Shown here one piece after another: positions 45,991 through 56,879 of a DNA stretch of 64,000 nt (positions are counted from its first letter, which is position 1; every line of letters starts with the position of its first letter). Below the pieces are notes generated by a model. It was given only the letters and a program-made list of their open reading frames with translations, made no database searches and had not been told where the DNA came from. The translations under genes and the position numbers were made by a program. Source of the stretch: Porphyromonas endodontalis ATCC 35406 (GTDB lineage Bacteria > Bacteroidota > Bacteroidia > Bacteroidales > Porphyromonadaceae); NCBI RefSeq assembly GCF_000174815.1, contig NZ_ACNN01000026.1, positions 186,001 to 250,000 of the forward strand, read 5' to 3'.

Positions 45991-47853
45991 TTAACGACCT
46001 TTCTTTTGTTGATTGCGCATCTGCTGTTGCTGAAGACGCTGAGCCTCCTCAAGACGTGCCATAAACCCGGATTTTTTCTTGGGTTTCTTCTTATTCTCTT
46101 CCATCTTGGCAAGCACCTTCTCTTCGTTGATAAGAAGACGACTTCCGAGGAATTGCAGGATGGTAATGAGAGTAGAAATAAAGTAGTAATAGCACAGCCC
46201 AGAGGCATTGTTATTGAAGAAGAAGAAGAACATGATAGACATGATATAGGGCATGTACTTCATCATCTTCATTTGCTGATTGTCCCCCGTGGCAGACATA
46301 TTCATCGTGTACCTAGAGTAGAGAATATTGGTCACAGCCCACAAGAGACAGAAGAGACTCAAATGATTTCCCATCAAACCGGAGAGAATGGGTATATCAA
46401 AGTTCCATGAAATAACAGCGTCGTAGGTAGAGAGGTCTTGTGCCCAAAGGAAAGACTCTCCACGCAACGCAATAGCCGTTGGAAAGAACATATACAAAGA
46501 AATCAAGAAGGGCATCTGTAGCAACATAGGCAAACACCCACTCATCGGGCTCGCTCCGGCTTGCTTATAAAGAGCCATAGTCTCCTGACTTCTCTTCATC
46601 ATCATAGCTTGCTCCTGACCGGGATACTTGTCGTTAATAGCCTGTATCTGCGGCTTAAGCACTCGCATCTTCGCTTGCGACATGTAGCTTTTGAAGGTAA
46701 GAGGAGAGAGAGCCGTTTTGATAATAAGGGTAAGAAGAAGAATAATCAACCCCCAATTGGATATGTACTTGCTGAGGAAGTCTACAATCGGGATAATCAA
46801 ATGCACATTGAGCCAGCGGAATACACTGCCTCCTACATACACAAGATGCTCCAAATGGAGGCGATCTCCGTCTTCTTCTATACCCTGGTCATACGCCTTT
46901 AGCAGGTGGTGCTCCAAGGGACCCATATAGAGCGTAAAATGCGCGCTGGCGTCTTGAGCATTGCTAAACGGGAAGGATGTTACGACCTTACAGTCTTTTG
47001 TGTACTCCCCGTCCTTGGGCATAACGGTCTGCTCTAGGCTGGAGCTTTCGAAAGCATTAGCGGCATCGGCAATCCACACCGAGGAGAAAAACTTGTCTTT
47101 GAAGGCAATCCAAGAGATTCTTTCATTCACTTTTTCACTCTTCGACCCCTTGTCGCTCAAGCGTTCTACCTTGTCGGCAAACAACTTATAGTAGATGGCA
47201 GAGTATTGATTTTCGTTTTGCCAAGATAGCTCTTGACGGCGAATCTTCTGACCAATCTCCAAATCTTGGTAGCGCATATTGCTTGGGAATAACCGATCGA
47301 GGTGCGCTCCGCTGATGCTCAGGCGCAAACGATAGTCATTCGGCACTAGCGTATAGGCAAAATCTAGATAGGTGGCACTATCCACTCTCAAACGCATCGT
47401 AAGAGAGGTATCGGACTGAGCGATAGGCTCAAAATAGAGGTCTTTGGTATCAATAACCTGCCCCATCTTTGTACGTAAGGGAAGGTTAAACGAGCAATCC
47501 TCCGGTGTAAAAAGATCGAGCGGTTGCTCCTTTTGTGCTTTATATTCCTTAAGGCGAGCTTGTACGGCAGCCCCTCCACGGTTAGAGAAAGAAACTACAA
47601 GCTTCTCGTTCTCTAGTTTGATGATTTGCTCTTGCCCCCCGGATAGCCCCAAAAGAGGAGACGTCTCGGGTGCTAGCGAATCTGTGGAAGTAGGTAACAC
47701 TGCCGACGAAGATGTGGTCTCTGCAGGGGCAGGGGAAATGGCTTCGATAGGCTCTTTGGGAGTAGCTTCCTCGGGAGTTGGACGATTTAAGAATGTGAAT
47801 CCGATAAGCACTACCGCTATCAAAGATACACCAATGATTGTATTTTTATCCAT
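45991..47853 (-). CDS. yidC: membrane protein insertase YidC
   Basis: Inserts proteins into the inner membrane, alone or with SecYEG. The 620-residue protein has an N-terminal membrane helix (IIGVSLIAVVLIGFTFL), a long periplasmic domain (to ~residue 350), then a membrane core with LIIKTALSPLTFKSYMSQAKMRVLKP, the hydrophilic-groove Arg-type region and SPMSGCLPMLLQMPFLISLY. The tail is very basic (KKPKKKSGF...QKKGR), as in many Bacteroidota YidC. It follows pyrG by 72 bases, a pairing common in Bacteroidota, and precedes purF by 24. Confidence 0.97.
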   Translation of the reverse strand: MDKNTIIGVSLIAVVLIGFTFLNRPTPEEATPKEPIEAISPAPAETTSSSAVLPTSTDSLAPETSPLLGLSGGQEQIIKLENEKLVVSFSNRGGAAVQARLKEYKAQKEQPLDLFTPEDCSFNLPLRTKMGQVIDTKDLYFEPIAQSDTSLTMRLRVDSATYLDFAYTLVPNDYRLRLSISGAHLDRLFPSNMRYQDLEIGQKIRRQELSWQNENQYSAIYYKLFADKVERLSDKGSKSEKVNERISWIAFKDKFFSSVWIADAANAFESSSLEQTVMPKDGEYTKDCKVVTSFPFSNAQDASAHFTLYMGPLEHHLLKAYDQGIEEDGDRLHLEHLVYVGGSVFRWLNVHLIIPIVDFLSKYISNWGLIILLLTLIIKTALSPLTFKSYMSQAKMRVLKPQIQAINDKYPGQEQAMMMKRSQETMALYKQAGASPMSGCLPMLLQMPFLISLYMFFPTAIALRGESFLWAQDLSTYDAVISWNFDIPILSGLMGNHLSLFCLLWAVTNILYSRYTMNMSATGDNQQMKMMKYMPYIMSIMFFFFFNNNASGLCYYYFISTLITILQFLGSRLLINEEKVLAKMEENKKKPKKKSGFMARLEEAQRLQQQQMRNQQKKGR

Positions 47854-47925
47854 ATTACTTGGTTATGCTCAAAAAGTAGAGAGACTCCCAACAGAAGGAA
47901 AGGAGTCTCTATCGAAGAGGGGAAT

Positions 47926-49555
<1,630 letters not shown>

Positions 49556-49654
49556 TTACTATGCTTTTGTTCTTTTTCGTTGCATCCGGAGGTATACACC
49601 TTTAATATATATAGGGAAATAAAGCATCGGACAAACGCTCTTCCCTCTGGGCTA

Positions 49655-49672
49655 TACCTTTCTGCAAAGGTA
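49655..49672 (-). promoter_or_regulatory. pyrG -7 box embedded in a palindrome
   Basis: Minus-strand TACCTTTG (49672-49665) is a perfect -7 box about 120 bases before the pyrG ATG. It lies in an inverted repeat, TACCTTT (49655-49661) with AAAGGTA (49666-49672) and a 4-base centre, which could be an operator. Confidence 0.5.
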
Positions 49673-50108
49673 CAATTTTGCAATCGAACGGACACCCTTT
49701 CTTCTCTCTAGATAGCGCAATATTAGTACGAAATGGGGGAGAAAAACGAAACAAAAGAAGATGAAAATCTTTTCTAGCCAGAAATACACTCCGACACAGG
49801 CTGAAAAATATTTTATTTCTGCCCGAAAAAGAAAAATTTTCTGGTCAAGAATGAAAAATTTTTCACCCTGTAAATCTTTGTTTTTTCAGCCCCTATTTTT
49901 AGAAGGATCAATCCAAAGCTAAAAAGGGGACCTACCACCCTCTACCCTCTCGGAAGAGAAACGATTTTAGAGTTTAGGCTAACCTGGGAAAGCCCTCCTT
50001 CTCTTTTGGCAAGGTCTTCTCCTTACTTTGTCCATTCATTGTACTCGATACTAGAATCTGCATAGTATAAAATCTGCATCAACCTAATGGTTATTCCAAA
50101 AAGTATCG
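49673..50108. other. intergenic region with palindrome cluster
   Basis: About 440 bases between the pyrG promoter and the tRNA-Ala promoter. A cluster at 49772-49851 holds TTCTAGCCAGAA, TTCTGCCCGAA (49817-49827) and TTCTGGTCAAGAA (49839-49851), like those at 38.65 kb. Nothing else is evident from 49910 to 50108. Confidence 0.45.
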
Positions 50109-50116
50109 TACCTTTG
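50109..50116 (+). promoter_or_regulatory. -7 box of tRNA-Ala gene
   Basis: TACCTTTG, a perfect -7 match, 15 bases before the tRNA 5' end. Confidence 0.65.
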
Positions 50117-50130
50117 CAGTCGAAAGTTCC

Positions 50131-50204
50131 GGGGCATTAGCTCATCTGGCTAGAGCGCGACACTGGCAGTGTCGAGGTGATCGGTTCGAGTCCGATATGC
50201 TCCA
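50131..50204 (+). tRNA. tRNA-Ala (anticodon GGC)
   Basis: A complete cloverleaf. The acceptor stem GGGGCAT/ATGCTCC contains the G3-U70 pair that marks alanine tRNAs. The anticodon loop CTGGCAG gives GGC (reads GCC and, by wobble, GCU). The T arm has TTCGAGT and the discriminator is A at 50204. The CCA is not encoded in full. It has its own -7 box. Confidence 0.95.
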
Positions 50205-50425
50205 CAATACAATTCTTTTCTTTTTCTGAAATACGTGTAGGTGTGGTGGGATATCCTAGGATGGAGTTCTCTGTACACATTAGTGTATTGTATCTCTTTC
50301 GTTCTCCTTACATCGTACAGTTCAAAAGTTTTATAGTTTACTCATAGTTACTGCTCTACGGCATTACTTTTGACCATGCAGGAGCAGTTCTCCCGATAAA
50401 AGAGCTATTCTTACGGCAAAATCGG

Positions 50426-50433
50426 TACCTTTG
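50426..50433 (+). promoter_or_regulatory. -7 box of acyl-CoA ligase gene
   Basis: TACCTTTG, about 68 bases before the ATG at 50502. The 220 bases between tRNA-Ala and this box hold nothing else I can support. Confidence 0.6.
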
Positions 50434-50501
50434 TATGGGGTGAGGCATCAAGACAGAGTCTCGTCCCTACATGATTTATAATCGCATCGAGAGAGAAACT
50501 T

Positions 50502-52322
50502 ATGCAACTCACGCACCTTTCCCAAATCATTGGGCTACTAGAGAGCAACTACCACTCCCACAGAATACTGAAACAACTCAACCCCCAAACACAAGAATGG
50601 GAGTGGCTTACGGGCGAGACTGTAGCCCAAAATTGTATGCTGGCAGCCAAAGGGCTTGCTCAACTGGGGGTAGAACCGGGAGATTGCATAGGCATTTATA
50701 GTCCCAATAAGAGCGAAGGGCTATATACCGAACTAGGGATCTTTGCCTTGCGTGGAGTCTCTGTTCCCTTTTATTCTACCTGCTCTCCGGATCAAGTCTA
50801 CTTTATTGCGTGCAGCGCCGGAATCAAAACCATATTCGTAGGCGAGCAATATCAGTACAATAATGCCTATCAAGTACAGCACGAACGGGGACAAATCGAG
50901 CGAATTATAATCTTCGATCGGCAAGTAGTACGCCAGTTCGACGACAAAACCTCTATATATTACGATGAGTTCATACGCATAGGAGACTCTATGCCCAGCG
51001 AAACCAAGGTAAAAATTCGCATGAGCGAGGCGCGAAGCGAAGACCTTGCCGTTCTCATCTATACAAGCGGAACCACAGGAGAACCGAAAGGAGTACAGGT
51101 GCTTCACCATGCTTTTGTGGAGCAAATCAGACGACATCATGAGGTCTATCCGGCTCTTGGCCCCAACGATACCTCGGTGAACTTCCTTCCCCTTAGCCAT
51201 ATATTCGAAAAGGCTTGGGTATATGTATGCTGGGCATTGGGAGTGCGCGTTGCCATCGTCACCAACCCCAAACGGATACAGGAGCTAATGCCACAAATTA
51301 AGCCCACTCTTATGTGTAATGTTCCTCGCTATTGGGAGAAAGTATACCAAGGAGTTATGGCGCATATTGACGAGTCTCCTCGCTTTATGGCAAGCCTTTT
51401 TCGGCGAGCCATCAAAGTGGGGAAACGCTATAAACTTGACTATTGGAACCAATATAAACCCGCTCCCCTCTTTCTTTCTTTGGAGCATTGGATATATAAA
51501 CACACCATCTACTACCTGCTAAAGCGTGCTACAGGGTTGCAAAACGGACGCTTCTTCCCCACGGCAGGATCGTTGCTCAGCGAACCCATCAATGAGTTCT
51601 TGAATGCGGTAGATATCCCCATCATCATAGGATATGGTCTCTCCGAGACCTGTGCTACAGTGTCAGCTTATCCCGAGCGTGGATTTGTCTTATCGTCTAT
51701 CGGCGAAGTATTCGAAGGAATAGAAGTGCGCATCGCTCCCGAGGATAATGAAATCCAGCTACGAGGGGAAACAATTATGCCGGGATATTACCACAACGAG
51801 GCTGCCAATGCCGAGGCTTTTACCGAAGATGGATGGTTCCGTACAGGCGATGCAGGCCGTCTAGAAGGGCGTACCCTCTTTTTTACGGAACGTCTGAAAG
51901 ATCTCTACAAGACTGCCAATGGTAAGTATATTGCCCCACAGCAAATCGAAAACCTCCTTACATCTCATCGGCTTTTCGAGCAAGTGGCCGTCGTAGCCGA
52001 TGGATACAAATTTGTCTCCGCACTTATCTACCCCAATTGGTCGCTCCTTATCTCCCTCGCCCAAGAGCGAGACCCCAACATAGACTCCTCATGCCCGCTT
52101 GAGCAAATCGCTCACATGCCGGTAATGCAACAGGTTGCTATGGCGCACATAGAGGAGCTACAAGCAGGGCTGGCCGCCTTTGAGAAAATCAAACGTATCA
52201 CCCTCATTTGCGAGCCTTTTAGCATGGAACGAAATGAGATTACTCCCTCGCTCAAACTGCGTCGTAAGATTATCTACGAACATTACCAGGCTGAGATAAA
52301 AAACATGTACAAGGAGCCCTAA
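50502..52322 (+). CDS. long-chain fatty acid-CoA ligase (AMP-binding)
   Basis: Activates fatty acids to acyl-CoA through an acyl-adenylate. The 606-residue ANL-family enzyme has the P-loop-like IYTSGTTGEPKGVQ, the motif LPLSHIFEKAWVY, IGYGLSETCATVSA, GWFRTGDAGRLEG and the hinge ERLKDLYKTANGKYIAPQQIE. This is the bacterial long-chain ligase type (FadD-like / AMP-dependent synthetase). A C-terminal Lys (near ITPSLKLRRKIIYEHY) is the expected catalytic lysine. It is monocistronic, with a structured stretch (52320-52396) after it. The acyl-chain preference cannot be read from the sequence. Confidence 0.94.
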   Translation: MQLTHLSQIIGLLESNYHSHRILKQLNPQTQEWEWLTGETVAQNCMLAAKGLAQLGVEPGDCIGIYSPNKSEGLYTELGIFALRGVSVPFYSTCSPDQVYFIACSAGIKTIFVGEQYQYNNAYQVQHERGQIERIIIFDRQVVRQFDDKTSIYYDEFIRIGDSMPSETKVKIRMSEARSEDLAVLIYTSGTTGEPKGVQVLHHAFVEQIRRHHEVYPALGPNDTSVNFLPLSHIFEKAWVYVCWALGVRVAIVTNPKRIQELMPQIKPTLMCNVPRYWEKVYQGVMAHIDESPRFMASLFRRAIKVGKRYKLDYWNQYKPAPLFLSLEHWIYKHTIYYLLKRATGLQNGRFFPTAGSLLSEPINEFLNAVDIPIIIGYGLSETCATVSAYPERGFVLSSIGEVFEGIEVRIAPEDNEIQLRGETIMPGYYHNEAANAEAFTEDGWFRTGDAGRLEGRTLFFTERLKDLYKTANGKYIAPQQIENLLTSHRLFEQVAVVADGYKFVSALIYPNWSLLISLAQERDPNIDSSCPLEQIAHMPVMQQVAMAHIEELQAGLAAFEKIKRITLICEPFSMERNEITPSLKLRRKIIYEHYQAEIKNMYKEP

Positions 52323-52396
52323 TGCCCCCTCGGGGAGCGACGGAGATTCTTTCCTCCACACCTTCCCTTTCGGAGGCACCTGACCATAGGGCATTA
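52320..52396 (+). repeat. inverted repeat after acyl-CoA ligase gene
   Basis: TAATGCCC (52320-52327) and GGGCATTA (52389-52396) are perfect complements 61 bases apart, enclosing a G+C-rich segment. It overlaps the ligase stop codon. It may be a branched terminator; no T tract follows. Confidence 0.4.
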
Positions 52397-52424
52397 CTAA
52401 GCATCACTACAGAGAATTGTTGCG

Positions 52425-52432
52425 TATCTTTG
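52425..52432 (+). promoter_or_regulatory. -7 box of SWIM-helicase unit
   Basis: TATCTTTG predicts a start near 52439, only ~10 bases before the ATG at 52449, so the ATG at 52470 is a serious alternative start. No -33 TTG at the usual spacing. Confidence 0.45.
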
Positions 52433-52448
52433 GTCAGATTATATAAGG

Positions 52449-53840
52449 ATGTATTCATATAGAGACAGCATGGAAAGACCTAAACTATCAAATCGTTTTT
52501 GCCCGGAGGGGATGACGGTTGAGGAGTGGCAAGTGGCTCTTCGGCATGAATTTGCACGCGATAATGAATTTATCGTTGAGCATCTTGATGACAATAAAAT
52601 ATGGGGGGACTATTTGGTGCACAACGGTGCAAATCACTACCGCGTAGCCTTTAGAGGAGTACGTAGTGACAAGAACTTTTGTTCGTGCCTCGACTTCCGA
52701 ACCAATGGTTTAGGGACCTGTAAACATATAGAAGCCGTCTCCCTTTATTTACAGAAACACGAAGAAGGGTATCCCTGGGGACACCGGGCTTATACCCCTC
52801 GTCACACCTCTTTATACGTAAGCTATAAGGGTGGGAGGTCTGTGCGCCTGAGCATCGGGATTAGTGACCTCAAGAGCTACGAGTCATTTAGACGCAGGTA
52901 CTTCGATAGCAACAACATACTCCTAGAGGAGCATTACCCTAAGCTCGAACAGATTTATGAAGAGGGGCTGGCCATCAATGGAGACTTCCGCTGTTACGAC
53001 GACGTTTGGGAGTTTGTAGAAGGAGAGCTTGAAGCCACAAATTGGCAACGACAATTGGTTGAGAGATACCCCGATAGAGAGCTCGCTACGGACTATGCCT
53101 TGACCTGTACCCAGCCCGAGTTGCGCCATGAGATGTTTGAGTATCTACTGCAAGGGAATGGCATCGTAGTGGGAGAGATGAACACAACACTCCGCAAACA
53201 GATCATTGCCATCATTGATTACACCAATTCCTTAGAAGCAGCTCCCTCCCTCATTGTAGCAGAGGATGCCTACTCTGTGAGCCTCTGGAAGAGACTAATC
53301 CAGCACTCCCCTCTCCGGCAAGAGAAGCTGAATATTGTCACTCCCGAGTCCTTCAACGTAAAGGAACGCTTCTTTGCCAGCCTATACAACTGCATCTTTA
53401 TAGAGAATGCTGACCTCCTAAAAGAGTGGCACAATAAGGTATCTATCACCATCAAACGACTCAAGTTTAAGCATCTATACATGCATCTTAAGTCTGTCAA
53501 TCACTTGACGCCCGTGCAATTCTCTTCTATCGCTCAGCATATTTCGCCCTACATTATTGGGCCTTTCTACCGCTTCATACGCGACTATCGCCCCCTATTC
53601 CCCCTCCTAGATAACGGAGAGAACTTCCCCGACATACTGCACTCTTTTGTATTCTGTCGCACCCATACCGAGCTCCTCACTTGGGGAGACTCCAAAGGGA
53701 TAGGAAGCAATGAGGGACATCTACATGATGCCCAAAAACAAGTAGAGAAATGGCTACACGATACGGTGCATATACTGAACGATGATCAAGCTCGACAGCT
53801 TCTGATCGAGAAGATAGAGGCTCTACTCAGTCACCAATGA
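52449..53840 (+). CDS. SWIM zinc-finger protein with degenerate SNF2-like lobe
   Basis: A 463-residue cytosolic protein. A SWIM zinc finger is clear: C78-x-C80 ... C91-x-H93 in FCSCLDFRTNGLGTCKHIEA. The region ~237-385 lines up by eye with the N-terminal RecA lobe of SNF2 ATPases, but every catalytic motif seems lost: GIVVGEMNTTLRKQIIAII where 'EMGLGKT' is expected, FIENADLLK where DEAQ/H is expected, and MHLKSVNHLTP where LTGTP is expected. The trailing ISPYIIGPFYRF echoes 'L.P..LG....F'. The second lobe is absent. Its stop overlaps the start of a UvrD/PcrA gene (ATGA), suggesting coupled translation and a DNA-binding partner role. The SNF2 reading is inference. Confidence 0.75.
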   Translation: MYSYRDSMERPKLSNRFCPEGMTVEEWQVALRHEFARDNEFIVEHLDDNKIWGDYLVHNGANHYRVAFRGVRSDKNFCSCLDFRTNGLGTCKHIEAVSLYLQKHEEGYPWGHRAYTPRHTSLYVSYKGGRSVRLSIGISDLKSYESFRRRYFDSNNILLEEHYPKLEQIYEEGLAINGDFRCYDDVWEFVEGELEATNWQRQLVERYPDRELATDYALTCTQPELRHEMFEYLLQGNGIVVGEMNTTLRKQIIAIIDYTNSLEAAPSLIVAEDAYSVSLWKRLIQHSPLRQEKLNIVTPESFNVKERFFASLYNCIFIENADLLKEWHNKVSITIKRLKFKHLYMHLKSVNHLTPVQFSSIAQHISPYIIGPFYRFIRDYRPLFPLLDNGENFPDILHSFVFCRTHTELLTWGDSKGIGSNEGHLHDAQKQVEKWLHDTVHILNDDQARQLLIEKIEALLSHQ

Positions 53841-56266
53841 TAGACTACGAAAAGGAACTCAATCCTGCTCAGGCCGAGGCGGTACTCTACGACGATGGTC
53901 CTGCCTTGGTAATTGCTGGAGCAGGATCCGGCAAGACACGTGTACTTACCTACAAGCTAGCTCATCTACTTGAGGAGGGGTACGACCCTCACAAACTCAT
54001 GGCTCTCACCTTTACCAACAAAGCGGCTCGAGAGATGCTTTCTCGCGTGGAGTCTATGGTGGGGAGTAGGGATACCTTTCGCATGAAGCTGGGTACCTTT
54101 CACTCCGTCTTTTCGCGCTATCTGCGTATATATGCGCCTCTTTTGGGGTTCACTCCCAACTTCAGTATTTATGATACGAGTGACAGCAAAAGCCTTGTCA
54201 AACGTATTGTAAAGGACATGGCACTCGACCCCAAATTCTACACACCCAAGCTGGTATTGGGACGAATTTCGCACTGCAAAAACAACCTAATCACCCCCGA
54301 AGGCTATGCTGCCGGAGGCGAATACGCAGAGTACGACTACCGACGAGGGGTACCCATGCTGCACTCTGTCTATGCGGCTTATGTAGCACAATGCCGTCAA
54401 GCCAACGCCATGGATTTTGACGACCTTCTGTACTATTTCAATATTCTTTTACGAGATCATCCCGAAGTACAGGCCGAGTGCGCGGCAAGTGTAGACTATC
54501 TACTTATCGACGAGTACCAGGATACCAACCCCTCTCAATACTTAATAGCACGCCGTCTAGTAGAGGCAAAACAACGAATATTCGCCGTAGGAGACGATGC
54601 TCAAAGCATCTATTCATTCCGTGGAGCTAGTATGCAAAATATCCTCACCTTCACGCATACGTTCCCCTCGGCACGGCTTTTCAAACTCGAAGAAAACTAC
54701 CGTTCTTCTCAGCGCATCGTGGCACTGGCAAATAGTTTGATTGAGCACAACGTACACAGAATTAAAAAGGACGTTTTTTCCAACCGAGCCAAGGGAGAAA
54801 AAATAGACCTCTACGAGATGGAGTCCGGCTACCGAGAGGCTCAACACGTTGTAGAGTCTATCTACAAACGCTACTGCAAACACTCGGAGACCTCCTACGG
54901 CTCCTTTGCCATACTCTATCGCACCAATGCACAAAGCCGTCTTTTCGAGGATCAGTTACGCCAAGCAGGTATCCCCTATCGCATCTATGGAGGTATTGCC
55001 TTCTACAGTAGAGCCGAGATCAAAAATGTACTAGCCTATCTGCAACTCATTGCAAACCCTCATAACAACGAAGCCTTTGAGCGTGCTGCCAAATACCCTC
55101 GTAAGGGGATTGGTGATAAAACGCTGTCCTTAATCCGAACAGAAGCCGCCGACAACAAAACCTCTCTCTTCGCTGCAGCAGAGTCTCTCATTGCTCGCCC
55201 GGATACTCTCTCCTCGACAGCCCGTACCAAACTCACGGCCTATCTAGAGCTAATCCGTGATATTACTTATAATCCCGAGGCCAAGACACTTGTGGAGTGG
55301 GTACAGTCTATTCTCCTTCGTTCCCAAATCCTAGACACGCTCCGTGCAGACACCTCTATCGAAGGGCACACTCAACTAGAGAATGTAAATGAATTCGTCT
55401 CCGGAGTACAAGAGTTTGAGGATGAAACTTCGGCTGATGGGCTCTTTTTTGAGCGAGGCGAGACGACCTCTCTACACGATCTGCTCGTACTTTTCCTCCA
55501 AGGTGTCACCCTGATTACAGACAACCTAGAGACGGGAGAAAATGCCGATGCCGTGCACCTAATGACCATCCACGCAGCCAAAGGGCTTGAGTTCGACCAC
55601 GTGTACATTGTTGGTCTAGAAGAGGGACTATTCCCCTCCATGCTGAGTGCTGAAGAGGAAAATATAGAGGAGGAACGTCGTCTTCTCTACGTGGCAATTA
55701 CACGTGCCAAAGAGTATTGTTCCATCTCCTTTGCACGCTACAGAGCCATCAACGGGATGACAGAATACATGATCCCCAGCCGATTCTTGAGAGATCTGGA
55801 TATGAGGTATCTCAATCTGCATAATTGCTCGGCAGACCTTAAATTCACAAGTAGAAGTAATGACTTTACCCCACTCTCTTCATGGGGAAGTAGCAAGAAT
55901 CGACACGGGGAGTTGGGACTAGATTTTGAGGATATTGCGTCCATAAATTTATCCTCTTCTCAAGGAGAAAAAATTCCTTTTTCAAAGAAAAAAGAATCCT
56001 CTTTTGCCCCTTCTTTACAAGGAGCTTCAGGCAGTAAACGAGCCATCCCCATCCCCTATTCGCAAAGGAAAGCTCCCAAAGGCGCCCCTAAGGGAGTCAC
56101 GAAATTTTCGATAGGGGATATTGTGCAACATCCTACATTCGGGCGAGGGGTAGTAACGAGTGTACTTGACAAAGGAGAGAACTCCAAAATACAAGTCAAC
56201 TTCGATACCGCCGGAGAAAAAACGATACTCATCCGTTTTGCTAGTCTCAAAAAGCTAGTAGATTAG
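53837..56266 (+). CDS. UvrD/PcrA-family DNA helicase
   Basis: A 3'-5' superfamily 1A helicase for repair and fork maintenance (809 residues). The motifs are in order: Q-motif LNPAQAEAV, Walker A GAGSGKTRVL, Ia LTFTNKAAREML, II IDEYQDTNPSQY, III VGDDAQSIYSFRGA, IV ENYRSSQRIVALAN, V MTIHAAKGLEFDHVY, VI LYVAITRAKEY. The C-terminal ~150 residues include a low-complexity stretch and the Tudor-like VQHPTFGRGVVTSVLD that binds RNA polymerase in PcrA. The start codon overlaps the SWIM protein's stop by 4 bases. A tRNA promoter lies 12 bases after the stop. Confidence 0.95.
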   Translation: MIDYEKELNPAQAEAVLYDDGPALVIAGAGSGKTRVLTYKLAHLLEEGYDPHKLMALTFTNKAAREMLSRVESMVGSRDTFRMKLGTFHSVFSRYLRIYAPLLGFTPNFSIYDTSDSKSLVKRIVKDMALDPKFYTPKLVLGRISHCKNNLITPEGYAAGGEYAEYDYRRGVPMLHSVYAAYVAQCRQANAMDFDDLLYYFNILLRDHPEVQAECAASVDYLLIDEYQDTNPSQYLIARRLVEAKQRIFAVGDDAQSIYSFRGASMQNILTFTHTFPSARLFKLEENYRSSQRIVALANSLIEHNVHRIKKDVFSNRAKGEKIDLYEMESGYREAQHVVESIYKRYCKHSETSYGSFAILYRTNAQSRLFEDQLRQAGIPYRIYGGIAFYSRAEIKNVLAYLQLIANPHNNEAFERAAKYPRKGIGDKTLSLIRTEAADNKTSLFAAAESLIARPDTLSSTARTKLTAYLELIRDITYNPEAKTLVEWVQSILLRSQILDTLRADTSIEGHTQLENVNEFVSGVQEFEDETSADGLFFERGETTSLHDLLVLFLQGVTLITDNLETGENADAVHLMTIHAAKGLEFDHVYIVGLEEGLFPSMLSAEEENIEEERRLLYVAITRAKEYCSISFARYRAINGMTEYMIPSRFLRDLDMRYLNLHNCSADLKFTSRSNDFTPLSSWGSSKNRHGELGLDFEDIASINLSSSQGEKIPFSKKKESSFAPSLQGASGSKRAIPIPYSQRKAPKGAPKGVTKFSIGDIVQHPTFGRGVVTSVLDKGENSKIQVNFDTAGEKTILIRFASLKKLVD

Positions 56267-56277
56267 TTCAGATTTTG

Positions 56278-56285
56278 TACCTTTG
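56278..56285 (+). promoter_or_regulatory. -7 box of tRNA-Arg gene
   Basis: TACCTTTG, 28 bases before the tRNA and 12 bases after the helicase stop. Confidence 0.6.
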
Positions 56286-56312
56286 CGCTCGGATCTTAAG
56301 AAGATGGATCTT

Positions 56313-56386
56313 GGTCAGGTAGCTCAGCTGGATAGAGCAACTGCCTTCTAAGCAGTCGGTCTCGGGTTCGAATCCCGACCTGATCA
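56313..56386 (+). tRNA. tRNA-Arg (anticodon TCT)
   Basis: A complete 74-base cloverleaf: acceptor GGTCAGG/CCTGATC (one G-U), anticodon stem ACTGC/GCAGT with loop CTTCTAA (anticodon TCT, reads AGA), T arm TCGGG/CCCGA, discriminator A at 56386. CCA is not encoded. Confidence 0.95.
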
Positions 56387-56407
56387 CACTTAATTGTCAA
56401 GCATTTA

Positions 56408-56431
56408 GCCCTCAGATTTGAGGGCTTTTTT
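56408..56431 (+). terminator. intrinsic terminator after tRNA-Arg
   Basis: GCCCTCA (56408-56414) and TGAGGGC (56419-56425) form a perfect 7-bp stem with a 4-base loop, followed at once by TTTTTT. A textbook rho-independent terminator. Confidence 0.88.
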
Positions 56432-56879
56432 GTTGTCTAACTATGAGAAAACACCCCATTTTTGTAGTTTTAGACCCGAAAAGGTAACAAAAATGGCAAT
56501 AAAAAGGGAATAGGTGCACCGCTTGAGGGAAACAATATGCCTACCCAACAGAATGAAGCTATTCCATGATATTACCCACCCCCAAAGAGAAAGAAAGGAT
56601 GCTCTCTGTAGTAAGATTGTTTTCTTCGATGGAAAAATCAGAAATTGCAGTAGATCTCGTTTGTTTTAAGGTTGAGTTTGTGCTATAATATTCTATGAGA
56701 GTTAGTTCCTTTCATTTCAGATAAAAAAGGGGAGTTGTAACCCCTTCAAAGTCGCGAAAAACACGTACCTTAGCAAGTCGTAAAGCACCAAAGAGAAAAA
56801 GAAAAAACCTCAAAAAGAGGAGCTTTTGGCTAGGGTGCCGCACCAAAGGATGTAAATAATAGAAGAGAATAAAGATCCT
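56432..56879. other. intergenic region upstream of murF-alr
   Basis: A 448-base gap without a supported gene. It contains an inverted repeat AAGGGG/CCCCTT (56727-56732, 56741-56746), a near-consensus -7 box TACCTTAG (56766-56773), and a 9-base direct repeat GCACCAAAG (56785-56793 and 56840-56848) in the predicted leader of murF-alr. The leader after 56773 is A-rich with a small CCTC/GAGG hairpin. I see nothing in 56450-56700. Confidence 0.4.

Noticed and set aside
56785-56848. Riboswitch in the murF-alr leader
   Set aside because: A direct repeat and small hairpins are present, but nothing matches a riboswitch core that I know.
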